A stretch of DNA of 8,684 nt from Nitrospirota bacterium (GTDB lineage Bacteria; Nitrospirota_A; Leptospirillia; Leptospirillales; Leptospirillaceae). The stretch spans positions 1 through 8,684 of the forward strand of contig JAJYPO010000091.1 in assembly GCA_021795275.1 (NCBI GenBank), in the 5' to 3' direction. This document shows positions 1-5,848 of the stretch, piece by piece. Below the pieces are notes generated by a model. That model saw only the letters and a list, made by a program, of their open reading frames with translations. It made no database searches and was not told where the DNA came from. Each line of letters begins with the position of its first letter. The first letter of the stretch is position 1. The position numbers and the translations under genes were made by a program.

Positions 1-1
1 C

Positions 2-137
2 TAATCAGGATTCTATTTGTTATCCAATATGCCAGACCAAATCCTCCGCCAAATCCAAGAGAACTATGCAAAAAGTTACCAGACCATTGGGTCCCGGTAA
101 ATGAAGCCAATGAATTGTTCACAAACGTATTGGCCAT
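2..137 (-). CDS. Possible fragment of an unidentified protein, running off the left edge
   Basis: On the minus strand an ATG at 137-135 is followed by about 45 codons without a stop up to the window edge. An AGGGA-like ribosome binding site lies about 8 bases upstream. The frame is also open upstream of that ATG, back into the insertion sequence end. The peptide contains a glycine-rich stretch (LGFGGGFGLAYW), so it could belong to a membrane or surface protein, but I do not recognise it. The region is lower in GC than the genes further right, which suggests a different origin. The opposite strand is also open over 1-153, so coding here is uncertain. If real, the gene begins close to the insertion sequence and may have lost its upstream part or promoter to it. 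Confidence 0.3.
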   Translation of the reverse strand, partial: MANTFVNNSLASFTGTQWSGNFLHSSLGFGGGFGLAYWITNRILI

Positions 138-179
138 TGCAAAGGTCCCTGGCTGAGTAGCGACTGGGAGTAAAGGAGT

Positions 180-203
180 AAATAAAAAGGCTCTAGACCA
201 TCA
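180..203 (+). repeat. Left terminal inverted repeat of the insertion sequence
   Basis: Twenty-four bases match the reverse complement of 894-917 without mismatch. The conserved core is GGCTCTAGACCATCA (189-203), preceded by AAATAAAAA. The TCTAGA palindrome in it supplies the transposase stop codon (TAG, 195-193 on the minus strand), so the coding region runs into the terminal repeat. Confidence 0.9.
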
Positions 204-869
204 AAGTTTTAGTTTTCTTGATCAGAGTCTGTAACTCTTCGATCAGTTGATCAAGGGGTTTATTGTAACGCCACTCGCATTCTTTCAGGTGGAGATCGAA
301 ATTCTTCTTGACGCCTTTGAACTTGGCCAGTCGGAGTTTGGTGAAGCTCCAGAACGCTTCGATCCCGTTGATGTGAACGCCATGGGAGGCAAAATGCTGG
401 CTTTTGTTGATCCGGAAATGCTTGTCGTAGCCAACATCGACCAGGCCATCGTATCCTTTCCATCCATCCGAGTGAACAACACTTTCAGGGTTCACCTTTC
501 CTCGAATGATGCCCTGGAGTGTTCTGGCCGTACAGTCGGAGATCACTTCGGTTACACCCGGCCATTGCGTTCATAGATCCCGAACACGGGTTGTTTGAGC
601 GTCCCTCTTCCACGTTTTCTGGGACCGGGTCTTCCCCGAAGCCGGGACGGACCAAAATAACTTTCGTCCACCTCGACCATGCCCACAAACTGCTCCCTTT
701 CGGCACACTGGTGCGCATGGATCATCGTTCGAAAGGTCCGAAAATACCGATTGACGGTCTTTCGGTTCAAACCCAGCAAATGCGCTGTTTTTGTCGCATC
801 GATGTCGATGCAAAAACAGGTGACAATTTTTCTGACCCGGTAAGGGCTGATTTTCCCGTGTTGAAACAT
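193..869 (-). pseudogene. IS1595-family transposase, split by a frameshift
   Basis: Two overlapping reading frames together make one transposase of about 223 residues. The first (869-552, ATG start) carries a helix-turn-helix-like region (residues about 22-45, with LLGLNRKTVNRYF) and the first catalytic aspartate in VDESYFG (Asp68). The second (546-193 as an open frame) carries the second aspartate in VHSDGWKGY and the third acidic residue in HINGIEAFW. A lysine sits seven residues after that glutamate, the DDE(K) pattern of IS1595-type enzymes, followed by KECEWRYN. The first frame ends in GRV-stop at 554-552, exactly where the second would continue as TEVIS. Joining needs a -1 shift or one restored base near 553-556. 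I see no classic slippery heptamer, so a disabling deletion is more likely than programmed frameshifting. The N-terminal zinc ribbon of many IS1595 relatives is absent, as in IS1016-like members. All catalytic residues survive. Confidence 0.8.
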
Positions 870-871
870 TT

Positions 872-906
872 CTCCAGACCATCAGAAAATTTCTGATGGT
901 CTAGAG
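872..906. repeat. Near-perfect palindrome at the IS right end, over the transposase start region
   Basis: Arms of 17 bp (872-888 and 890-906) flank a single central base and pair with one mismatch (875 against 903). The inner 13 bp (AGACCATCAGAAA) is perfect. One arm lies in the right terminal repeat. The other is a near copy (12 of 13) of the left-end sequence in left-end orientation. The palindrome covers the GGAG at 875-872 and stops two bases before the transposase ATG (869-867). In RNA it would form a stable hairpin hiding the ribosome binding site. Single-stranded DNA could also fold here. Confidence 0.85.
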
Positions 907-917
907 CCTTTTTATTT
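894..917 (-). repeat. Right terminal inverted repeat of the insertion sequence
   Basis: This is the exact inverted copy of 180-203. The TCTAGA inside it also supplies the stop codon of the neighbouring membrane protein gene (TAG, 903-901 on the minus strand). Its inner part is one arm of a larger palindrome (872-906). Confidence 0.9.
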
Positions 918-1515
918 CAGATCCTTGCCTCTCCTCAACCTTTTTACTCAGGACCCGTTCGATCCGCCTGTCAGGAATAAGCCAGACCAAGGCCACAAGG
1001 ACATAGAGGGAAATCGCTCCCCACCGTGTCCAAAGCGCCAGGAAAATTGCCAGCAAATAAATTAAAGGGGACAACCTCCCCTTCCAGTCCTTTCCGATCG
1101 CCTTTTTGAGAAGAGAGGCGGAGCCCTGAGCAGCGATGATTCGTCCCTGAAGAATCATGTAGGAGAGGGCCGCCATCAACAAGACACCCCCATAGAACGC
1201 CGTCGGAATCCTTGCGAAGTGGGTCATGTTCATCCAGTGGGTGACAAAGGGAATGAGGGAGAGCCAGAACAGGAGATGAAGGTTCGCCCAGAGGATTCCG
1301 CCCCTCACCGTTTCCACGGTGTGGAGCATGTGGTGATGATTGTTCCAATAGATTCCAAGGTAGAGAAAGCTCAGGACATAACTCAGAAAGACGGGAATGA
1401 CCGGAAGAAGATCCTGGACCGATCCCCCCTCCGGAACCCTCATTTCCAGGACCATGATTGTAATCAGGATGGCAATGACACCGTCACTGAAGGCCTCGAC
1501 CCTCCCTGTTCCCAT
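901..1515 (-). CDS. DUF1211/TMEM175-type six-segment membrane protein (putative K+ channel)
   Basis: The 204-residue protein begins with the family signature R-x-x-x-F-S-D (Arg5, Phe9-Ser10-Asp11) inside its first hydrophobic helix. It shows six likely membrane segments at about 11-27, 39-57, 73-92, 105-124, 148-163 and 165-181, plus a histidine cluster (NHHHMLH) after the second. Bacterial members of this family are about 200 residues long, and some have been shown to form potassium-selective channels related to lysosomal TMEM175. Channel function here is inferred from the signature alone. The ATG at 1515-1513 has a GGGGGA ribosome binding site about 4 bases upstream. The last codons (KRL) and the TAG stop lie inside the right terminal repeat of the insertion sequence. 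The natural C-terminus may therefore have been replaced by a few IS-derived residues; the membrane core is intact. It is transcribed toward the transposase and divergently from the cyclase gene. Confidence 0.8.
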   Translation of the reverse strand: MGTGRVEAFSDGVIAILITIMVLEMRVPEGGSVQDLLPVIPVFLSYVLSFLYLGIYWNNHHHMLHTVETVRGGILWANLHLLFWLSLIPFVTHWMNMTHFARIPTAFYGGVLLMAALSYMILQGRIIAAQGSASLLKKAIGKDWKGRLSPLIYLLAIFLALWTRWGAISLYVLVALVWLIPDRRIERVLSKKVEERQGSEIKRL

Positions 1516-1724
1516 ACGTCCCCCATCGGATATATTTCATTCCTTGCAGGACCCCAGCTCCTGCCTCCCTATGGCTCTCTTAAGGAGACTCCCGAAAATT
1601 CTACCAGACCCCACGGATTATCCCTCTTTGCCTTCCGGCCATTTTTTTCGGACATTGCCTAAATCATGGTAGAATATCGGAGGTTCGATCCATCTGTCCC
1701 CACCTTCCGAAGCAGCTGGCCTCC

Positions 1725-1731
1725 GAGGAGG
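1725..1731 (+). promoter_or_regulatory. Strong ribosome binding site supporting a TTG start
   Basis: GAGGAGG lies seven bases before the TTG at 1739. No ATG or GTG in this frame has comparable support, and the TTG gives a protein whose first residues align with the start of the repeated GAF unit. A weak promoter candidate further upstream has TAGAAT at 1670-1675 with a poor -35 match. Confidence 0.75.
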
Positions 1732-1738
1732 TCCCGGG

Positions 1739-3898
1739 TTGGAAAAAGACTATCTCCGCCAACTGACCGGCGCCCTGATCGACATCAACCGGCTGATCTC
1801 CTCTATGCCTGACGAGGGGACGCTCTACGACGGGGTCTGCCGGATCCTTGTTGAAGAATGCGGTCTATCCCACGCCATTGTCGGGATTCCCGACCACCAG
1901 GGGTGGGTCAGGATCGTGTCAACGAATGGAAAGATGCGGGACCGCCTTAAAAATGTCCGCATTTCCGTCGATCCGGATCGTCCGGAAGGCCGGGGAATCT
2001 TCGGCCGGGCCTACAGAAACGCGACTCCCGTTATCGAAAACCATCTCCTCGACCTTCCGGAGATCCGGATCTGGCGTCCCCTTCTCAGGGAAATGGCGAG
2101 CGGGTCAATCGCGGTCTTTCCTTTCTTCCGGGCGGGGACGGTTCATGGTTGTCTCTCGCTCCACGCCAGGGAAGAGGACTTTTTCGGAACAGATATCAGG
2201 GATCTTCTCAAGGGAGTGGTCGTCTCCCTCTCCTTCGGGGTCGACAACAGCGACCGGAGAAAGTACCAGGCCCTCCAGGACCAGGGGTCCCTCACGCTCA
2301 AGAACTATTACCGGGCCCTCTCCGAGATCAACCAGTTCCTCGTCCATATTCCCACGCCCCAGGCCCTCTTCCAGAGGGTCTGCGACATCCTCTATGCACG
2401 GGGCGATCCCAAAGGGGCCGTTATCGGGATCGTCGATCCCAAGACCGAGGAGATCATTTGGGTCGCCTTTTCCGGACTGCCGGCCGAATGGGTCTACTCG
2501 ATCCGTCTGACCATCCAGCCCGACAGACCGGAGGGGCAGACCATGACCGGCAAGGTTCTCCGGTCCGGGAAGCCGATGATATTGAACGACTACCTGAACC
2601 ATCCTGTCGGACAGGCCCTTCGCTCCAAATTCGAGGAACAGGGGATCAGGGCGGCCGCCGTCTACCCCATTTGCCGGGGCGGAGAACCGGTCGGTGTCCT
2701 GATTGCCTTTTCCCTCTTCACAAACTTTTTCGGAAACGAGATGGACCAGCTACTCTTCGAGATGACCCGGAACATTTCCTTTTCCCTCGACAACCTCGAC
2801 CGGCTGCGGGAGCAACAGAGCAACGAGCGGACCATCCTGACCCTCAAGAACTATTACCGGGCCCTTTCCGAGATCAATGCCCTGGTCGCCCATCTTCCTT
2901 CATCAAATGAACTTTTCGACAGAACCTGCGAGATCCTTCACAGAAGCGAGGAATCCAGCATTGTCGGGATCGGTCTCGTCAACGAAAGGACTGGCCTTCT
3001 CGACTGGACCCATTTCACGGGACCGGATTCCGGCTGGATCTCCGACCTGCGCATCCGGGTGGGAGCTGATGCCTCCGAAGGTCTGCCTCCCAGGACCATG
3101 TCCCAAAGGGTCTTTCTGGCGAAAAAATCCCTCGTCGTCAACGATTACATGAGGGAGCTTCCTGAAAACAGTCTCAAGCCGGTCTTCCGGGAACACGGAA
3201 TCCGCTCGGCCGCCATTTACCCCTTCTTTCGGAACGGGACTCTGACCGGAGTCCTGGCCGTTGTCTCCCGAGAGACCGGCTTCTTCGGTCAGGAGCTTTC
3301 GGACCTGCTCGACGGCGTGTCCCGAAGTCTCTCCTTTGCCCTCGACAACCGGGACCGGGAAGAGGCCCGGTCCCGTCAGGAAGAGCGGGCCCATTTTCTC
3401 TCTCTCCATGATCCCCTCACCGGACTTCCCAACCGAAGGCTCTTCTACGATCGTCTGGAACAGGCCCGTCGCTACGCCATCCGCCATGAGTCCTCCTTTG
3501 CCGTGGCACTTCTTGACCTGGACGGATTCAAGACGATCAACGACGCCCTGGGACACAGTACGGGAGACCAGCTTCTTGTGGCGGTCGGATCGGGACTGAA
3601 GACCCTGTTACGGGAGTCGGATACGGTGGCCCGTCTTGGAGGGGATGAATTCGCGATCATCCTTCACGACATGGCAGCGGAAAGCCTGGAAGGGACCCTT
3701 ACCCGGATCCTCGGAGTGATCCGGGGCCTCCGTGAGGTCGACGGACAGACAGTGACCCTCTCCGGTTGCCTTGGCGTGACCGTCTTTCCTGTTGATCCCT
3801 CGGACTCCGACGGCCTGCTCTTCCATGCCGACCAGGCCATGTATGCGGTCAAGCGCCAGGGAAAGGACGGATGGACCCTCTATCAAAATTCGACCTGA
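1739..3898 (+). CDS. Diguanylate cyclase with three tandem GAF domains
   Basis: This 719-residue protein would make cyclic di-GMP from two GTP. The C-terminal GGDEF domain (about 552-716) starts with the canonical DPLTGLPNR (558-566). It has an intact active-site GGDEF (634-638) and an intact RxxD inhibitory site (Arg625-Asp628) five residues before it, so product inhibition is expected. No EAL or HD-GYP domain is present. The first 540 residues are three GAF-like units (about 25-170, 205-352 and 387-537). Each has a (P)DRPEG-like loop, a hydrophobic strand ending in YP or FP plus an R-x-G turn, and an FFG motif. Units two and three are each preceded by the same 14-residue helix (LTLKNYYRALSEIN, 185-198 and 367-380), a probable signalling helix. 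There are no membrane segments or signal peptide, so it should sense a cytoplasmic ligand or redox cue. The ligand cannot be read from the sequence. TTG start, monocistronic layout. Confidence 0.9.
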   Translation: MEKDYLRQLTGALIDINRLISSMPDEGTLYDGVCRILVEECGLSHAIVGIPDHQGWVRIVSTNGKMRDRLKNVRISVDPDRPEGRGIFGRAYRNATPVIENHLLDLPEIRIWRPLLREMASGSIAVFPFFRAGTVHGCLSLHAREEDFFGTDIRDLLKGVVVSLSFGVDNSDRRKYQALQDQGSLTLKNYYRALSEINQFLVHIPTPQALFQRVCDILYARGDPKGAVIGIVDPKTEEIIWVAFSGLPAEWVYSIRLTIQPDRPEGQTMTGKVLRSGKPMILNDYLNHPVGQALRSKFEEQGIRAAAVYPICRGGEPVGVLIAFSLFTNFFGNEMDQLLFEMTRNISFSLDNLDRLREQQSNERTILTLKNYYRALSEINALVAHLPSSNELFDRTCEILHRSEESSIVGIGLVNERTGLLDWTHFTGPDSGWISDLRIRVGADASEGLPPRTMSQRVFLAKKSLVVNDYMRELPENSLKPVFREHGIRSAAIYPFFRNGTLTGVLAVVSRETGFFGQELSDLLDGVSRSLSFALDNRDREEARSRQEERAHFLSLHDPLTGLPNRRLFYDRLEQARRYAIRHESSFAVALLDLDGFKTINDALGHSTGDQLLVAVGSGLKTLLRESDTVARLGGDEFAIILHDMAAESLEGTLTRILGVIRGLREVDGQTVTLSGCLGVTVFPVDPSDSDGLLFHADQAMYAVKRQGKDGWTLYQNST
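2291..2332 (+). repeat. Linker repeat, first copy (within the cyclase gene)
   Basis: These 42 bases encode the helix LTLKNYYRALSEIN and match 2837-2878 at 38 of 42 positions, including a 23-bp identical core (2297-2319 and 2843-2865). The copies are 546 bp apart, which is 182 codons or one GAF unit. All four differences are at third codon positions. Confidence 0.9.
2837..2878 (+). repeat. Linker repeat, second copy (within the cyclase gene)
   Basis: Partner of 2291-2332, encoding the identical 14-residue peptide before the third GAF unit. The surrounding GAF units are much more diverged from each other than these linkers are. Confidence 0.9.
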
Positions 3899-4270
3899 AT
3901 TCAAAGATTTCGCGCGATATTTCAGGGGGAAGTCTTGTGATTTGACCTGGGCAATTCCTCCCCTGCGTAAAGAGCTTGCATTCCGCCAAATCCCTCAAAA
4001 AAGGCCTTGCCCCGACCTCCTTCTCCCCTTTTTGTCCGACCCCCATGACTTCCTGGCTCCTTCAGGAGAATTTCCCCCTGACCCCTTTGAGTCCTGGGCT
4101 GGGAAGGTGATGACTGGACCCCATGGAAACTTCCCGGTGAAGGTCCGGCGTGTCGAATCCCCTTCATCCGGAGGCCATCATTGCCCGGGAATTCCCCTCC
4201 CAAACCGGGGGATTTCTATGCTAGGATGGCGGAGACCGGTTTCCACACCACCTTTTAAAAAGAGGGGCTT
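3899..4270. other. Gene-free region of about 370 bp between the cyclase and the repeat protein
   Basis: No reading frame here has a convincing start or protein-like composition on either strand. Imperfect inverted repeats are present. CAGGGG (3923-3928) faces CCCCTG (3960-3965) with extra pairing inside. A bulged stem runs from 4134 to about 4171. AATTCCCC (near 4190-4198) faces GGGGATTT (near 4209-4216) with one mismatch. None is followed by a T-run, so no standard terminator for the cyclase gene is visible. The right part should hold the promoter of the downstream gene. It may be a long leader or simply decayed sequence. Confidence 0.5.
4220..4228 (+). promoter_or_regulatory. Possible extended -10 promoter element
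   Basis: TGCTAGGAT fits an extended -10 pattern (TG, one base, then a TATAAT-like hexamer) about 43 bases before the ATG at 4271. No good -35 hexamer is at the expected distance. It sits just after the AATTCCCC/GGGGATTT inverted repeat. Confidence 0.35.
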
Positions 4271-4816
4271 ATGACAACCAGATCTTTCATTTCCAGAAGA
4301 TTCGCCACGAAGACCCTTTTGGCTCTCCTTCTCTCCGGAACTGTCGCGACCGCTCTCCCTGTATCCCAAGCCCTTGCACAAAACATGACGGATACCTCCC
4401 GGGTCACCCGGGCCGTGGGACATTACGATGCCGTTATCTCCCGGGCCTCGTCCCTTTATCACAAGACCCTCGCCGATGCCCGGAAAAGGTTCGATCAAGC
4501 CAAGGGCAAGGCCGATGCCTCCTACGACAAGGCGACAGAGAGAGCCAACCGGGAGGTGACACTCAAAATCAATACCGTCAAGGAAGAAGTGGCCCAGAGC
4601 TCAGGCTTCGACGCCCATCTGAAGGACAAGATCAAGGGCGCCGCAAAAGACTTTGCTGTGGCCATCGCCCGGGCCCGGGCCGTTCGCCAGGAAGCTGTCG
4701 CAATCGCTCTCAGGGAGTACACCAAAACCCTCCGCAATGCGACCTCCGACTATGCCGATGCCGTCAAAAAAGCCGAATCCGTTTACAGGACCGAGGCGAA
4801 ACGCTGGATCCAGTAG
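4271..4816 (+). CDS. Secreted helical protein built of 11-residue repeats, function unknown
   Basis: I do not recognise this 181-residue protein. It has a typical signal peptide: basic residues at 4-14, a hydrophobic core at 16-30, and an ALA cleavage box ending at Ala36. The mature form is therefore expected outside the cytoplasmic membrane. The mature chain is rich in Ala, Lys, Arg, Asp and Glu, has no cysteine, and is predicted all-helical. It shows an exact 11-residue period. Aromatics fall at 52, 63, 74 and 85, then at 128, 150, 161 and 172. The residue seven places after each unit start is alanine in almost every unit (48, 59, 70, 81, 92; then 124, 135, 146, 157, 168). The two arrays (about 41-106 and 117-181) are joined by a short segment around SSGF, suggesting a helical hairpin or rod. 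ATG start, preceded by AGAGG/GGGG at 4261-4267. A terminator follows, so it is probably a single-gene unit. Confidence 0.75.
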   Translation: MTTRSFISRRFATKTLLALLLSGTVATALPVSQALAQNMTDTSRVTRAVGHYDAVISRASSLYHKTLADARKRFDQAKGKADASYDKATERANREVTLKINTVKEEVAQSSGFDAHLKDKIKGAAKDFAVAIARARAVRQEAVAIALREYTKTLRNATSDYADAVKKAESVYRTEAKRWIQ

Positions 4817-4848
4817 GTCCCAGATTTCCTTGCGTCTTTGAACCAATG

Positions 4849-4880
4849 CGGGCCCGTATTTTCCGGGCCCGTATTCTTTT
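4849..4880 (+). terminator. Strong hairpin with T-rich tail, just before aroE
   Basis: CGGGCCCG at 4849-4856 pairs with the same self-complementary octamer at 4864-4871 across a 7-base loop (TATTTTC), followed by TATTCTTTT. This is a good intrinsic terminator for the repeat-protein gene. The two arms are also a 12-bp direct repeat (CGGGCCCGTATT, 4849-4860 and 4864-4875). The tail ends only 12 bases before the aroE start codon, which makes the hairpin part of any aroE leader transcribed from upstream. Confidence 0.7.
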
Positions 4881-4882
4881 GC

Positions 4883-4886
4883 GGAG
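4883..4886 (+). promoter_or_regulatory. Ribosome binding site supporting the aroE GTG start
   Basis: GGAG lies six bases before the GTG at 4893. The GTG start puts the shikimate-binding SHSLSP motif at residues 13-18, the normal distance from the N-terminus in AroE. Confidence 0.7.
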
Positions 4887-4892
4887 TCTTCC

Positions 4893-5801
4893 GTGAGACA
4901 GTTTTTTGCCATCATCGGCCATCCCGTCTCCCATTCACTCTCCCCGCTCTTTCAGCAGGCGGCCTTCGACGAGGCCGGGATCGAGGCTGCCTATCTCCCC
5001 TTCGATATCCCGCCGGAGACCTTGAAACAGGGACTCTCCGCCCTCCGGACACTCAATGTCTCGGGCTTCAACATTACCCTCCCCCACAAGGAGGTCATGA
5101 TGCGGGAGACTGACAGGATATCCGAGACCGCCCGGGAAATCGGCGCTGTCAACACAGTCATCAGCCAGCGGGGGGATTGGATCGGAGAAAATACGGATGG
5201 ACCGGGATTCCTTCAAGCCCTTGAGCGGTTTCTGGAAGAAAACCGTCTCCCCTTTCCCTCCCGGGTGCTGATCTTCGGGGCCGGCGGGTCGGCCCGCGCC
5301 GTCCTCTGGGCCCTCGCGCGACGTCGTGTCGGAGGAGTCTGCCTTGTCAACCGGACCCTGGAAAGGGCGAAGCAACTCCTGGAAGGCCCCTTGCCAGCCA
5401 TGATCCCGGACCGCCATCCCTGTGCCCTGGACGATCCTTCCTGGAAGGATTGGCTGAGGGAGGCCCCGGCTCCCCTTCTTGTCAATACGCTCTCCCTTCG
5501 GGCCTTCCCGGATGCCCGCGCTCCCTTCCCTCCCCTTTCCGGCATTTCTCTTTCCGGAATCTCCCTCTTCGACCTGTCCTATGTGGCCTGCGGATCGGAG
5601 AAGGAGAAACTCGACGGGAAAACGCCCTTTCTCCGGATGGGGGATTCCACGAAGTCCCCCCGCCAGAACGGGCTGGGCATGCTGCTTTGCCAGGGGGCCC
5701 TGGCCTTTGAGCTATGGACCGGGAAGAAGGCGCCTGTTGACCGGATGGAGGAGGCTCTCCGGAGAGCGACCGGGCAGAAAAGCCTCTGGAAATCCTTGTA
5801 G
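4893..5801 (+). CDS. aroE: Shikimate 5-dehydrogenase
   Basis: AroE reduces 3-dehydroshikimate to shikimate with NADPH in the cytoplasm, a step in chorismate and aromatic amino-acid synthesis. The 302-residue protein has the shikimate-binding SHSLSP (13-18), the catalytic lysine in NITLPHKE (Lys66), Asn87 in GAVNT, and the catalytic aspartate in ENTDG (Asp102). It also has the nucleotide-binding loop GAGGSARA (129-136) and the NADP-type motif NRT (153-155). The C-terminal signature NGLGMLLCQGA (259-269) with FELWTG is intact. Two parts are unusual. The normal N-x-T-S/P-x-G-M motif after the Rossmann domain reads NTLSLRA (198-204). The loop between Tyr230 and TPFL (244-247) is longer than in most relatives. 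The length is slightly above the typical 270-290. It is probably functional, and the DHSDH family assignment is firm. GTG start. Confidence 0.9.
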   Translation: MRQFFAIIGHPVSHSLSPLFQQAAFDEAGIEAAYLPFDIPPETLKQGLSALRTLNVSGFNITLPHKEVMMRETDRISETAREIGAVNTVISQRGDWIGENTDGPGFLQALERFLEENRLPFPSRVLIFGAGGSARAVLWALARRRVGGVCLVNRTLERAKQLLEGPLPAMIPDRHPCALDDPSWKDWLREAPAPLLVNTLSLRAFPDARAPFPPLSGISLSGISLFDLSYVACGSEKEKLDGKTPFLRMGDSTKSPRQNGLGMLLCQGALAFELWTGKKAPVDRMEEALRRATGQKSLWKSL

Positions 5802-5809
5802 GAAGAGGG

Positions 5810-5842
5810 CTGTCCGGATCTGCCCTAAGGCGGTCCGGACAG
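5810..5842. terminator. Hairpin between convergent aroE and hemN
   Basis: CTGTCCGGA (5810-5818) pairs perfectly with TCCGGACAG (5834-5842). Inside the loop GCC and GGC (5822-5824, 5829-5831) can extend the structure around CTAA. It sits 8 bases after the aroE stop and 6 bases past the hemN stop, so it could terminate or protect both messages. No T-run follows on either strand, so it is not a canonical intrinsic terminator. Confidence 0.5.
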
Positions 5843-5848
5843 GGGGTG

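Larger units (their letters stand above)
180..917 (-). mobile_element. Insertion sequence, IS1595 family (IS1016-like group), about 740 bp
   Basis: The element is bounded by a perfect 24-bp inverted repeat (180-203 and 894-917) and contains one frameshifted transposase gene on the minus strand. Size, gene content and transposase motifs fit the IS1016-type branch of the IS1595 family. Members of this family usually start with GG and make 8-bp target duplications. The canonical ends would then be 189 and 908, with the A/T-rich 9 bp outside each GG forming an inverted, not direct, match. No direct target duplication is visible with either choice of ends (AAAGGAGT against CAGATCCT for the outer ends). 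This suggests either that the element's own ends include the A/T stretch, or that flanking DNA was rearranged after insertion. The lower GC to the left of the element and higher GC to the right is consistent with a rearrangement. Confidence 0.85.

Noticed and set aside
1..153. Open plus-strand frame at the left edge
   Set aside because: It shares third codon positions with the minus-strand frame and gives a proline/asparagine-rich peptide with no start in view; the minus strand has a start and binding site.
247..576. 109-codon plus-strand frame inside the insertion sequence
   Set aside because: Antisense to the transposase; the transposase motifs on the other strand explain the open frame.
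30..990. Several copies of CCAGACCA around the IS (near 32, 78, 874, 982)
   Set aside because: Only 8 bp, irregular spacing and no common context; likely chance plus the IS end sequence.
1545..1563. GCAGG/CCTGC inverted repeat upstream of the DUF1211 gene
   Set aside because: Five-bp stem with a nine-base loop, no T-run and no link to a start or stop codon.
1647..1675. Promoter candidate for the cyclase gene with TAGAAT at 1670-1675
   Set aside because: The hexamer 17 bases upstream (TTCGGA) is a poor -35; kept only as a note in the ribosome binding site entry.
3792..4274. 160-codon frame starting in the cyclase gene and crossing the gene-free region
   Set aside because: It starts out of frame inside the GGDEF domain, has no ribosome binding site, and its peptide has no protein-like pattern.
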